Source of the DNA: Liolophura sinensis
Taxonomy: Eukaryota > Mollusca > Polyplacophora > Chitonida > Chitonidae
Direction: 5' to 3'
Length of the DNA: 64,000 nt
Assembly (NCBI RefSeq): GCF_032854445.1
Contig: NC_088295.1
Coordinates: forward strand, 61,673,249-61,737,248
This document shows, piece by piece, positions 41,401 to 52,338 of the stretch (positions are counted from its first letter, which is position 1; every line of letters starts with the position of its first letter). A program made the translations under genes and the position numbers. The notes below the pieces were generated by a model, which was not told where the DNA came from, made no database searches, and was given only the letters and a program-made list of their open reading frames with translations.

Positions 41401-43154
41401 TACTGTCTGTAGAGATATGGCACCCTTTCTTGGTAGAGCCATGTCAGAAGTTTGGAAATGGACTGCTGTTGAGGACCTGCGTGTCCAGTATGTTCGGGCG
41501 TGATCAAGAGAACTTTTAGAGTAATCAGACCATTTGACTGTTCTGACAAACACACGGAAACGTTGGTGTAGACAAGTCAATAATTTTCTAACCGCACAAT
41601 CAATTAGCTTCAAAGGCCGGAATTATTTAGAGAGTAATAGGATGCAGAACGGGTGGCCAAATCCTTGAGCGAGTTTGTCGCCACCGGGCTCGCCATCACG
41701 CCTAGAATTTTCACGACAAAGAGTAATGACGCAGTTGAAATTCTGCGCGCGTTTAACAACAACAGAAATATGATGGAAAATATCATGCTTTAAATAATAC
41801 ACTGGCCGCAGTGTTTTTCTCCTCTGATGAATGGAATTAATAGAATAAAACTGACATCATTAATTTTGCCGAACACAGTACAGAAAGAAATCGGTCGACC
41901 TTCTGGTCATAGCCGTGGCTGGGACGGAGGTATTCTACGCACGCTTCTGGGATGGGGCGCCAGTTTCTGGACGTGAGAGAAGCGGGCCTCAATTGGCGGT
42001 ATCTTAGAGGCTACGGTCGCCGTCCTGACCCCCTCACTCTGGTCTGCTTTATCTAATATTGCCGCTGTAATGATGAATTCCGCGGGGACGAGCCTGGTCG
42101 CTTAGATAACAATGATTATGACTGGTCCATGATCAGAAGTGAAAACCGACGGTTATAAATCAACATCATTTAGCAATCTATGATGGGTTGGTCGTTATTT
42201 AGGAAATATCCCAGACCATGTAAGCCTGGCAAACAGCTCTGCACTTGGAACAGCACAGCTCGTCCCACAACACGCGATTTTAACAAGTTTCGCTCTTTTA
42301 TTGCCCTTTGCCTGGCGTCCCGGTTTCACCCGCCCTCTATTGGGAGTCCAATGGAAGGGATATTCCTTAATCCCTTGGATGATTGTTCTTAATTTCTTTT
42401 GAAAATTTTACTCTCGGGATGAAGTCTTAGTTGAGAAAGTTCGTGACTCAGTTTGCGTGCATGTTGAATGGCGTAAACGAACAGGAAGGGTGTACGGTGC
42501 ATTTATCTGAGAACTAGTAGATGACGATTTGGAAAAGGAGGAAGGGCGCAGATCAACGGGTAATGGAACATTGTGCAGGAATTGCTTGAAATTCTCACAG
42601 GAACATCGCACAATTAATTTTCTTTTACAGCACTGGGCTATGAATTGGTGGGTGCAGCGAACGACTTGTATTACCCCTGCCCTCCTGCTCCCAGATGAGG
42701 ACATCCCATGGATGATGCGAAGACACCAGGAAATGTTATTATCAAAATAGCAATAAGGAATTATATGCGAGGAATGGAAGAGAAAGTTATTAACGCGATA
42801 CCTTGTCGCCACGGGGCGTGTTAAATGAACAACATACGTTCTGTAGGTGCCTTCATAACTAGACTCGGCTCGGGATTCCTTATACAACTCAAAAGCTTAA
42901 GGTGTTCATTACGATTGCTCCAACCTCTCATAGAAAATTCCATCATCGTCGAGAAAAACAGACATCGTTGGCCTCTGCCTAATCGACCTTCATCTGCATA
43001 ATTTTTAATACAATTTTCTGATGCCCCTGAATTCCTTTATTTGCGCCAATATCTCTCTGGTGGGAAGGCTTTTGTTGTTTATATTTCATGACCACCAGAC
43101 AGTACTTTGTTATACAAGCGAAAAATAGAGGCGTAAATTAAATGCTTTTTGATA
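38489..43154. other. Non-coding stretch, no gene recognised
   Basis: Contains a small hairpin at 39935-39958 (CGCGTGCA and TGCACGCG), a G13 run at 40492-40504 and a G-rich tract at about 41041-41060. The longest frames (41127-41519, 130 codons plus; 42408-42887, 159 codons minus) overlap frames on the opposite strand and show no domain. An inverted pair of GATA-type sites is at 42049-42109. Confidence 0.5.
42049..42109. promoter_or_regulatory. Inverted pair of GATA-type sites
   Basis: TTATCTAA at 42049-42056 and TTAGATAA at 42102-42109 are exact reverse complements. Each contains the WGATAR core known for GATA factors. An AATGATTATGA homeodomain-like motif follows directly. Regulatory use is inference. 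Confidence 0.2.
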
Positions 43155-43225
43155 TTTATTATTTATTTATTTGTTTATTTATTCGATTGGCCTTTTTCGG
43201 TGTATTAAAAATATCTCACTTACAA
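43155..43225 (-). mobile_element. SINE family A, worn 3' tail, minus strand
   Basis: 'tattatttatttatttgttt' leads to 'atttattcgattggcctttt', then 'aaaaatatctcacttac', a decayed version of the TTTA tail, 'ttgattggtgtttt' and 'aagaatatttcactta'. Nothing beyond is recognisable. Confidence 0.45.
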
Positions 43226-45041
43226 CATTTACATGTGACACTAATAAGTTTGAATATTTGTACGTGAATGTATAATTAGTTCGCAGAATATAAACGTTTT
43301 TCAGCTTGTGGCCAGCATGTTCAGGTATACCGCAATGATTTGTTGTTTACAAAAATAAGAAATATATGTTAAAATTCAATCCACCACAGAGCTGTGTAGA
43401 AATTTATATGACGATATCGTTGGTTTCCACGTAGTTATTACACGAAATGTGGAGTCTTTATGGATTTATGCATAACATAATTTTCAAAAGACGAAAGGGC
43501 ATAATACACGCTATACTTTAAAATATATCCACGTACATAAATAGTGAATAGGCAGATTGACAAGAGCTATAGCACTAGTTAATATGACAATGTTGAATGT
43601 AAACAATTCTGTACAGGTAATTCTGCTGCAAGAACTGTGTAGAACCTTCTGTTAACATGACCGGGAAAAACCATTGCTGTAAATATCGACTACAGAAACA
43701 GCCATAATCCATTTCGAATTTCTTCTTCAGCTAAAATTATCATTAAACTGGAAATCAATTTGACTGAAAGATTTACTCCGTGCAGCGTACAATGCTTCGA
43801 CATGTCACGTGACATCGATTTAGTTTCAGAAGATTTTATATTGGTAATTAAATTATTCTTCCGCAAATTCGCCTGATTTGTTGCAAATTTTTTGTTCCGG
43901 CATGCATGTTTTTTTCCTTGATCCGTTCGCGTTTAACTTGAACTTACGCAGAGCAAAGTCTTCGACATTAGAACAATGTACGAGTGGAATTACTCAGCGA
44001 CGAGCTATATTTGAGATAATGCCCACACGCATGGGGAGACAAACTGTAATGCGCAATACTTAATTGCGCGTGGAGATAGGACTTGTTCTTTTCTGGCTCG
44101 TGGAAGAGTTGAGCTTTAAATCTATGTTTAATTTGTGCTGATAGCCTGCTAGAACATTCTTTCCGAGAGCTGTATGGTGCGATTTCGCACGGACCATTGT
44201 CACACGGATTAGGCGTAGACGATTTGAAGATTCAGTCACCGTCGGCAGGTATCGGAGCAATCACGTACACCTTTCGTCCGGCTGATGATAGGTTTAAAAG
44301 CAGATTAATTTCAATGAGATATTTGCGCACCTGTCAAATGTTTAATTGCCTTTCGTCAATCTCGAGTGATACTTCGTCATATTAAATCGCGAAATGAAGT
44401 TGGGTTTTTTTTTACGCAATAGGCCAAACATGAAACTGTGGGTTATATAAAGAAACAGGTGTGCTCGTTTCCATCACTCATACGAGACGATTCATCTCAG
44501 TTGTCTAATTACAATTAAACAACTACGATCCATTTGGACTGATAACACTTTGAAATCTTTAAAGCTTTATGAAGTCGTGCTTGAGTCTCTTAATCGGTTG
44601 GCAAGGAAAAAAGCGTATTCCCAACCAGTGACTACCATTTTAATGCCTTTTAATGTACGCCTTAGAAAGCTTTGTATTTTTAAATAATTTTATCATGACT
44701 AAGCAATTTTTGGTGCCAGGCGACAAGGCGCAACAGACAACATCGGTTCTAAAATCAAGATGGCGTCGTGAAGGGAATTCTTTAATGAAAAGAGATCGAC
44801 AGCTGAGGCTAGTCCGCTTGTTTCTAATCCAGACATCGAATGGACGACAACGCAGAGAGGAGTAAAACAGACTTGGTGGGCTAAGGGCTAGGATTATTGC
44901 TACTCAACAAGATCACAGCTTTCAAAGTCTCTCAACAGGGAGCTAAAATCAATTTTCTACTTGTTGTTGAACAAGATAACGGCTCACGCTGCAACGTTCA
45001 CATGGTCTAAATGCTGAGAAAACTTTCATGTAATCAAACAG
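43226..45041. other. Non-coding stretch with scattered promoter-like motifs
   Basis: TATATAAAG at 44444-44452 resembles a TATA box, CACCTGTCAAATG at 44328-44340 contains an E-box, and CAAGATGGCGTC at 44756-44767 matches the YY1 consensus. The ATG in the last is stopped after three codons. No exon is recognised downstream. Confidence 0.4.
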
Positions 45042-45067
45042 CCCCCCCCCCCCCCACACACACACAA
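45042..45067. repeat. C14 run followed by CA repeat
   Basis: Fourteen C followed by about six AC repeats. Confidence 0.9.
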
Positions 45068-45520
45068 TTACATACACTCACATGTTTCGAGGAGCTGATT
45101 AAGTCATTAAAGGCGTGCAATTTTCCTGGAATAAATTAACACCTTCACCCAAACAGGAAATATAGTTGTGAGATCTAAAGTAGACAATTCCGAGACAGAT
45201 TTTAAACTCTGATACTTATATTTCCCACTGACTGCATAGATCTGTATTTATGCGCATTTATAAATAACCGCATATTTCGTATTTACCAGACTTTTAATGT
45301 TTTAACATTGACCTTGCACTACTGTAACATGAGGGCAACTGGTTCATTTTTTGCTAATGTTCTGCTTCGTGCTTCGTGAAATCAGGAGTTTGTGTAACCA
45401 GTTCCCTTTACATATTTCCGTTCACAAGGTCAATTGCCATTATCATGGCAATTTATGTAGACCTCAGTTGCATAAGTGCCTCAATCACAGTGCCACATTC
45501 AAAAGTTCACAAGTTGATAG
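45068..45520. other. Non-coding stretch, no gene recognised
   Basis: Nothing seen. Two open frames (132 and 86 codons) that begin here run into the SINE and read its TTTA tail as Leu/Phe/Ile/Tyr repeats, so they are artefacts. Confidence 0.6.
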
Positions 45521-45566
45521 TTTATTTATTAATTTTATTGGGTTCTTACGCCTTATGCGAGAATAT
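45521..45566 (-). mobile_element. Older SINE family A, 3' part, interrupted
   Basis: 'tttatttattaattttattg', 'ggttcttacgcc' and 'gcgagaatatt' correspond to the tail, 'ttgattggtgttttacgcc' and 'ctcaagaatatt' of the family. The match stops where a younger copy's TTTA tail starts. The rest of this element resumes at 45803. Confidence 0.65.
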
Positions 45567-45800
45567 TTATTTATTTATTTATTTATTTATTTATTTGATT
45601 GGTGTTTTACGCAGTACTCAAGAATATTTCACTTAAAAGACGGCGGCCAGCATTATGGCAGGAGGAAACCGGGCAGAGCCCGGGGGAAACCCACAACCAT
45701 CCACAGGTTGCTGGAAGACCTTCCCACGTGCGTCCGGAGAGGACGCTAGCACGAGCTGGACTTGAACTCAGAGCTACCGAATTGGTGAGAGGCTCCTAGG
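45567..45800 (-). mobile_element. Younger SINE family A inserted in the older one, minus strand
   Basis: Best-preserved middle region in the window: a TTTA tail of about eight units, 'ttgattggtgttttacgc', 'tactcaagaatatttcactt', 'gacggcggccagcattatgg', 'ggaaaccgggcagagcccgg', 'accatccacaggttgctgg', 'agaccttcccacgtgcgt' and the B box in reverse (GGACTTGAAC). It ends at 'gagaggctcctagg', about 40 bases short of a full head, so it is 5'-truncated. The flanks cgagaatatt and cgagaatgatt look like an imperfect target duplication. Confidence 0.9.
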
Positions 45801-45802
45801 TT

Positions 45803-45930
45803 ACTCGAGAATGATTCACTTATACGTCGGTGGCAAGCATTGCGGGAGGAGACCAGGCATAGCACGGTGGAAGTTCACGACCATCCGCAGTTTGCTGGCA
45901 GACCTTCGCACATACGACCGGATAAGGGAA
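45803..45930 (-). mobile_element. Older SINE family A, continuation after the insertion
   Basis: Resumes with 'actcgagaatgattcactta', 'acgtcggtggcaagcattgc', 'accatccgcagtttgctgg' and 'agaccttcgcacatacgac'. It picks up at the point where the part at 45521-45566 stops. It is more diverged than the younger copy and is also 5'-truncated. Confidence 0.75.
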
Positions 45931-45964
45931 CCATATATAGAATATATACATATATAGAAAATGC

Positions 45965-46395
45965 ATATTACATACTGTCAAGTTTCACAAAGTTGTAGTC
46001 ATATATCGTGTTCTGTTAACTGTGAAAGTATCGCTATCAACAAGAGCACTTGCTAAAAATCACGTTTCACTTCAGCAAGTGCCACATGGCTGCGGCTATG
46101 TATGTTACTGTTGTGTGTCACTTATACACTGGCTAGAGCATACATTTTACGGTCTAGCATGATTACATGACTGGGACAGTGTATATTTACATTTCATCGT
46201 TATAAAGTTCATGCATTTCACAATTTGGCGTGATTGTGGCGACGTATGTTACCGTTACATAAGTGTCACTGTCAAGAAGTTCAGCGAACGCATTCTGCTC
46301 TTCAGCAAGTGTCGCATACTTGTGGTAATGTATTTATCTGTTGTATAAGGGTCATTATAGATCAACTCTTGTGGAATGAGTCAAAGTGACACACA
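45965..46395. repeat. Degenerate tandem duplication, about 230-bp unit
   Basis: 'cttcagcaagtg' at 46070-46081 recurs at 46300-46311, an offset of 230. The sequence before (ctgttaactg...atcgctatcaacaag against ccgttacata...cactgtcaagaag) and after (gtatgttactgttgtgtgtc against gtatttatctgttgtataag) also aligns. There are about two copies with many differences. No coding sense. Confidence 0.55.
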
Positions 46396-49106
46396 AACCC
46401 ATCTGATCAAGTCCCGGGAAAGACCTTCTACAATGCAGGTGTCATAAGGTCGGCATTGCACGAAGTGACACACTTGGTGACCTTCTTGCCTTAGATAATG
46501 AGACACCGGTTAAACCAAAATGTGTGAGACTACCTGGTAGATGAGACATATCTCAATCGCAATGTTCCGAACAAGCTGTCCAGGGAGAAACGTCTAATTG
46601 ATGTGAAAGCGATGTTTTCATGTCCGCTAAATGGATTCATGTTTGGCAAGGTGTGCGTAATTGTTCTGCGAAAAGGACTTAAGCGCAGTTTCTACCTAAA
46701 AGGTGCCAAATGCATTACTGTAATGTGTAACAGTGTTTAGAGCCAAACCAAGGCATTAACTGTATGGGACAACAATTGGCAGCAGTGAACGTGTAAACGA
46801 TCCCGCCGTGGCTGATTATATCGAGCGCCGTCGCCATTACGGTGTTCACACCCAACAACCGTAAACTTGCGGAGGGGGGAAGACAAGGATAGAGATTATC
46901 GGCAAACTAATACCAGCAAATGAGTAGGACGGATTCAAGTGTCTTGTTTTGTTCTTTCACGGACGCAGCAGAAGCAAGGAACGCTAACAAAACTTTAAAC
47001 TTATGCCAGGTCCAAACTTAGTATATAGTCACGTTTATGTAACAGCTGGCATCATTAGTTCTTCACATTCAGCATCACCGTTATGAAAGAAATATAGATC
47101 ATGTGGCCGTTTAGAAAATCACCGTAAACATTTAAAATCGTTTTACACTCATCAGCCTTCTATATCAGTTAGAGGTGGACAATACCTGTCACATATGACT
47201 ATTTGTCAACTGTCACGCGGCCGTCGCTGCTCTGGTCATGCTCCCCATGCTGCAGCCTTTTATACTGGGGGCATTCGAGATAAAGGTCAACAAAATGCAA
47301 GAATAAGGAAACCGCATGATCATGTATATTCCCCACCAATTACTGAAATCAAGCATATAATGAAATATAGTCTCAGATCGTGTACATTTCTTTAAGATTT
47401 AAATGTGTACATGTATAGGTGACAAGCATTTCTTGAATGGGAAATGCTTGGAATTAGTTTGTTTTAAAAAGGCAAAGCATCACCAAGGTTTCATTATGTA
47501 TCTATACGGAGTAGCTCGGATGCAGGTGTTAAGGTGGTAGATTCAGCCATGAAGGCAACTAGTGCGCATGCGCACGGAAATGTATATAACAGCTCTTAGC
47601 GTATACAGGACAAACCTATGAGCTCATACAGGACGAAAACGTCATCTGATATTTCCTATTTTCGGCGCTGTTTTGCTGGCCAAATATGAATGACATGTAC
47701 TTTAGATCTGCGCAGACCATGTTGGCCTACTACAGCACGGTGTCGTAAATGGTTTCGATCCTGGTGTGTTGCATCTATCAACGAAGAACTTTGGTAGATA
47801 CTCCATTTGGTTGTATTTACCCACATGTCCGTCCTGTTTTGTTCATCCTTTCGTCAACCCTGGTCGTATTTTACCGGTTACCGTTTGGGCACGTCCGTTA
47901 TTCCCATCATTAACCGTTGATGTATGTGTTGAGTTTATGTAATCAAGGTCGCCAGGTGCTTGCTAGATGACACTGATCATGTCTTATTGTAACAGCGATG
48001 TCATGTAAAATCCACGGATGTGACTATTAACCGGTTTGTTACTAAACTCAACATGTCACGCGGAGCGATGAACTACATGTATACAGAGTACATACAGTTA
48101 TTAACCAATCGACAGGCATCTTGCTGAGGCTGCAATTTCATTGGTGGACACATGGGGTCAACAAGGGTGACATATATCGAAAAATAAATTGTTAGAGGAA
48201 AAGAATTCGGCGCTTTTTAAAAAGTCTGTTAAGGAATTGGGTCGATGCGTTAGACGTTGAAATATACTACCGTACTCAATTTGTAGTATCTCTCACCTTG
48301 AGGAATGCTGGGAAAGGGATCTTATTAGACAACGCAATAAGTTTGTTAGTGAAAATACCCGCATGTTTCGCCCTGACAGGTTTAGTGTATTTTGTGGAAT
48401 TTAGGGATAATTATACTTAATTACTGAGAGCGAGAGAGAGGTGGTTAGCGGAGGTAAGGGTAGGTGGGGGAGGGGGGCTCTGTTATTAAGCCTATGTCAC
48501 AATACAACTTTTGTTCAGAGAGCCTGGGGGCATCTGCAGGTTAGGAGATCGCAGCTCTTCCTAAACCCGGAAATATTGTATTAATACCACAAACACGACA
48601 TCGCACTTAATTTCAGACTGACATGGGTAGATGTTTTTTTCAAACCGAAATTCAACTGCACCGAAGAACCATGAGTGTCTTCAGTTTAGCGATCATTATG
48701 TGTACGTCGGACTAGTTTGTATTGGATGCATTACCGGCGTAATTCTATATCCCTTGCTAACCTAAAACTTTAATAATGACAACTTTGTACATTCTACACC
48801 TTCCTAGCAATCGGTGAGAAAACTTACAGCCTGTAAAAATGGACCACTATTAATCTTTACATTTCATATGAACAATGTTTCGACACGCTCATGTAGTCCA
48901 ACACCTCCAGTGGACATCAACTGGTGGCACGCGCCAACATGACTAATTAATATACCCAATTAGGTCTAATCAATGATTTATAATGGATACTGATTCTCTG
49001 ATTTGATTAAATCTAGTGACCAACAGTGTAAGGACTCATTTACTGGAATGGTGATAAGACGATAACGAAAACAAATGCGTGCACAATATGACATGGAAAT
49101 ATTATT
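46396..49106. other. Non-coding stretch, no gene recognised
   Basis: Contains the NRF1-like palindrome at 47562-47575 and a G-rich tract at 48458-48477. All open frames are under 70 codons. Confidence 0.6.
47562..47575. promoter_or_regulatory. NRF1-like perfect palindrome
   Basis: GTGCGCATGCGCAC is a perfect 14-base palindrome fitting the known NRF1 consensus YGCGCAYGCGCR. The neighbourhood is not GC-rich and holds no recognisable exon, so promoter function is only a possibility. Confidence 0.3.
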
Positions 49107-49202
49107 ACCAGTAAAGTGGTACAAGAAAACATGTACTTGACCAATTTGTAAATTGGTACTAGAAGTAATGTATTGAAACTACTAGTAAAGTGGTAAAAGA
49201 AG
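49107..49202. repeat. Short direct repeat beside a SINE
   Basis: 'accagtaaagtggtacaaga' (from about 49109) recurs as 'actagtaaagtggtaaaaga' about 73 bases later, just before the SINE at 49207. It is probably a small local duplication. Confidence 0.5.
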
Positions 49203-49206
49203 ATGT

Positions 49207-49392
49207 TTGTTCGATTGGAGTTTCATGTCGTACTCGGGAATATTTCACTTATACAACAGCGACCAGCATTATAACGAACACGGGCGGTTTGCTTATAGAT
49301 ATTCCCGCGTATGACTGGAGACGAAGCCAGCACGAGATGGACTTGAATCCTCAGCTACCGCATTGGTGAGAGGCTCCTGGGTCATTGTGCTC
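49207..49392 (-). mobile_element. SINE family A, minus strand, tail lost
   Basis: 'gttcgattggagtttcatgt', 'cgtactcgggaatatttcac', 'ttatacaacagcgaccagca', a shortened middle, 'agccagcacgagatggactt', 'accgcattggtgagaggctc' and 'ctgggtcattgtgctc'. The TTTA tail is absent and the head stops before the A box. Confidence 0.82.
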
Positions 49393-51355
49393 TTGTTATA
49401 CAGATACCATCTCAATAAAGCCAGTATTTTCTGTTTGTTATTAAATAGGCTACATTCATTTGACAGGCTTGTGTCTGTGCTAATAATTATAACACAAGGT
49501 GTTTATTGGTATATAATTAAACCGGTTGATTAATTGCACTGTAAGATTAACTGGATGTAGAAAAAAATGAAGGACTCATCGGAGCATTCACTAAAGAATA
49601 TTTGTTGTGTTTTCATCATGAAGAAAATAATTAACGTGCTTTTGGCTTAGTCCATTGGAATTTCTTTGATAAGAAGCTAAGCAACTCAATTAAAGATGGT
49701 ATCAGCTCCACTGTCCTATTTTGTTTCGTCCATTCAGAGAGAGTTGGTTTACACCTCACTGAATACGTTAACAAAATACTTCGTCATCACTCTTTTGTTG
49801 TTACGTCATTACCAAGCAGCCCACTTCTTTAACAATGCTAAAGCACGACGAATTCAAGTAAGACTGCGTGTTGAGGCTGACGTTTGTAAATTAGGTGTAA
49901 ACAGTAGATGGTGATTTCTAAGTACAGCGTACACATTTGTTGTAGTTTTATTCTTTTAGTTGTTTTGGGGGAACGTTATTTATTTCCCCGCGAACGTTGA
50001 TTTAAAATGTACGAGTCACAAAAATTCGCGCCTCCGCCAATACACTAATTAGCATTACCCTGGGGATTGAACAGGCCTCGCACCTTGTCGCGTCGGACGT
50101 GGATTTGGAGTGTCGGGCAAGAGTTGGATGTCAAAACTTGACAACTTAATTGAGCCTTTTTTTTAAGCATGTAGGTATTTATAGAGGAAGTCTTCTCCCT
50201 TAAAGTTACCCACAGTTCAGAAATTGATTAAGGGAATGGCTTGGAGGAATGTAGTGGTACAGAGTCCCACAGTTTCTCGTGGGAAGAAAGAGATCATTGA
50301 CTGAGATAGTCCCGTGTGTCTTGCTCTAGGGCTCAGAGATAAGACTCGTATTTGATCTCATACTTTCCCTCCCTATCATAAGACGTTAGCCCTTTTTCTG
50401 GTCGATTTTTTCTCCTTGTCTATCCTCCTATATCTCTTTTGCTACGAACCGAAATAACTGAAGAATTTGTGAAACCTTCTTTAGGTAAGGAAACCTCTTT
50501 TTTTATTAGGAAACGTCTTTTATAGTTTTGAAACTTCCATACATCAATGAATTATTGATACACGATTTAAGAATAAAAATGAAGTCTCTGATTAGTTTTC
50601 CGTTAAACAACCGTTGAAAACTATGGATTCTCATATGCAACGAATGGTCAATCTTTTTTAAAAAAATTGGAGGGGGGGTTGGGGGGGGGCGGAGTTTTGA
50701 TGGACAACTGGAATGCGACGTAACTGGGGCATATCACCGCATGAAGGGGTATAAACAATCGTTTACAAGTATCTATATGAGACAAGGAATCAAACTGTAG
50801 GCGTTTTCTAAATCTAGAGTAATGTCGTGTCTCACCCATGCACGCGTGGTTGGGCATCCAGGTCTGAACGGAGGTTAAAATACGGCGATTAACTCCCACG
50901 GTCTTGAGCAGACGAACCCAAGGCGAATCTGATTGATTTCAGCTGTCATTTAAACAGATAAAAAGGCCAGATAATCTCTAAACAAAACTACAGAAAAAAG
51001 GTTTTCTCTGAACCTTTATCATTGATCGCTTTGAAAAGGCCACAGATCATAGACATCAGCCTACTTTTACAGCTATGAGCACCCAGAAGCTGTATACTCT
51101 CCTATTCTCTTTATTACAAAGATTGCAAGAACAATCAATCGAGTATAGTGAATAATAGCGACGTGGACACAGGCTGCACAGATAAATATAGATTTTGTTT
51201 TTGCTAATCACACTGATATGTAGTTCACACATGCAGTGAAGATTTGAATGGAGACAAAGAAAGCGTGATAGAAACATTGGGAGAACAGAGAAAGATGTAT
51301 AGATATCTTTTAAACCTTTTTCAGTCCTTTTCAAATGTCATTCTAACATTTACTT
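49393..51355. other. Non-coding stretch, no gene recognised
   Basis: Frames of 72-92 codons have no recognisable content. A T/A palindrome (ttttttaaaaaa) and two G runs (7 and 9) lie at 50655-50693. Confidence 0.55.
50655..50693 (+). repeat. T/A palindrome followed by G-rich tract
   Basis: 'ttttttaaaaaa' is followed by runs of 7 and 9 G separated by TT, then CGG. The G runs are long enough to supply four G3 blocks for a quadruplex on the plus strand. They are also a place where sequencing errors in run length are likely. Confidence 0.7.
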
Positions 51356-51585
51356 AATTATTTATTTGATTGGTTCTTTACGCCGTACTCAAGAACATTT
51401 CATTTATACGACGCCAAAGGATTATGATGGAAGGAAACCTGGGAAAATGGCGACCTCCTAGTTCCACCCACCCAGCCTTCCTGCGTATGTCAACTGAGAG
51501 GAAACCAGCATGCACTGGATTTGAACTCAATCCTGGGTAATTATGCTGCGTTAGCACGCTAGCCACTAGAACACTGTGGCGCCTT
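51356..51585 (-). mobile_element. SINE family A, full-length copy, minus strand
   Basis: From the tail: 'aattatttatttgattggtt', 'ctttacgccgtactcaagaa', 'catttcatttatacgacgcc', 'ggaaggaaacctggg', a changed middle, the B box in reverse GGATTTGAAC (51518-51527) and the complete head end 'gttagcacgctagccactag', 'aacactgtggcgcc'. Read on the minus strand, the head begins ggcgccacagtgttctagtgg, with an A-box-like tggctagcgtg. It is the only copy here that keeps this outer head. Target duplication is unclear (attcta on both sides at best). Confidence 0.9.
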
Positions 51586-51699
51586 ATTCTAGCGTGCATT
51601 TTGAATTCATGTGTGGATTGGAGAGCCACACACATTTGCAGCGATGGACAAAAAGTTGCCAAACCACACATACATAATGCTCGTTGCGACTACCAGGTC

Positions 51700-51832
51700 C
51701 ATGACATATAAGATCGCGTTTTCGAATCCAGCTCTCGCTCTTTCGGTAGCGGCAAACGGTGTTTCAGGTGATAGCTTTCCGATTTCCTGCACAATAAACT
51801 TTTCCTGATGGCGTTAAACACCAATCAATCTA
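51700..51832 (+). mobile_element. SINE-like fragment, plus strand, variant of family A or B
   Basis: A B-box-like TTTTCGAATCC followed by 'agctctcgct' at the 5' side, and 'ggcgttaaacaccaatcaat' (51803-51822) at the 3' side, which is the family's usual plus-strand end. The middle does not match well. It lies about 115 bases from the minus-strand copy, forming a loose inverted pair. Confidence 0.5.
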
Positions 51833-52338
51833 CTGCATAACAATAACGCAAAACCATTACTCAGAGCTGTAGCTTGGTTGTTCATATGAAATGCGTGGAG
51901 AAAACATATATTTTTTGTCTGTATGTTCTTTTTTGTACGCTAACAGACCGATTCCTTTCGCCATTCAAATTATCATTTTTCGCTTTTGAATTTAACAGAT
52001 TTTCTTTTGAAATACCAAACTTCAAAGCCAGTGACTGTTAACTGATTCAGCTGAGGGGAAATATGTAGCAGTAGCTCATAACATAACACTATTTAAGCAA
52101 TTTAATTAAGCAGATCTAATCATACAGTGACTTTAGGCAGTACGCAATTAGTATTAAAAGTCATTAGGCACTGTGCCTGTGGTGAAACATATTGTTGTAT
52201 AACGTGAATTGCATAAAATACACATATCTGTACATTTTATAAATCTTTTGGAATTAAACATTTAATTATATCTCCAAGCTTTTTGTTGCTATGATTGTTA
52301 CCACAGAACCTTTGAACCGCACAATATTCTGCACGTAG
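51833..52338. other. Non-coding AT-rich stretch
   Basis: Nothing recognised between the SINE fragment and the minisatellite. Confidence 0.65.

Noticed and set aside
42054-42076. taatattgccgctgtaatgatg resembling the miR-8/miR-200 mature sequence in outline
   Set aside because: The seed differs (AATATT against AATACT) and neither flank pairs with it to form a precursor hairpin.
42408-42887. 159-codon minus-strand frame
   Set aside because: Overlaps an open frame on the other strand, has no domain, and its composition fits chance.
44444-44500. TATATAAAG with possible initiator 30 bases on
   Set aside because: AT-rich DNA gives such words often, and no exon follows.
45351-45799. 132- and 86-codon frames with Leu/Phe/Ile/Tyr repeats
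   Set aside because: They run through the TTTA tail and body of a SINE.
50045-50110. Minus-strand B-box-like GTTCAATCCCC
   Set aside because: No matching head or body of a known SINE family nearby and no tRNA fold; too weak to annotate.
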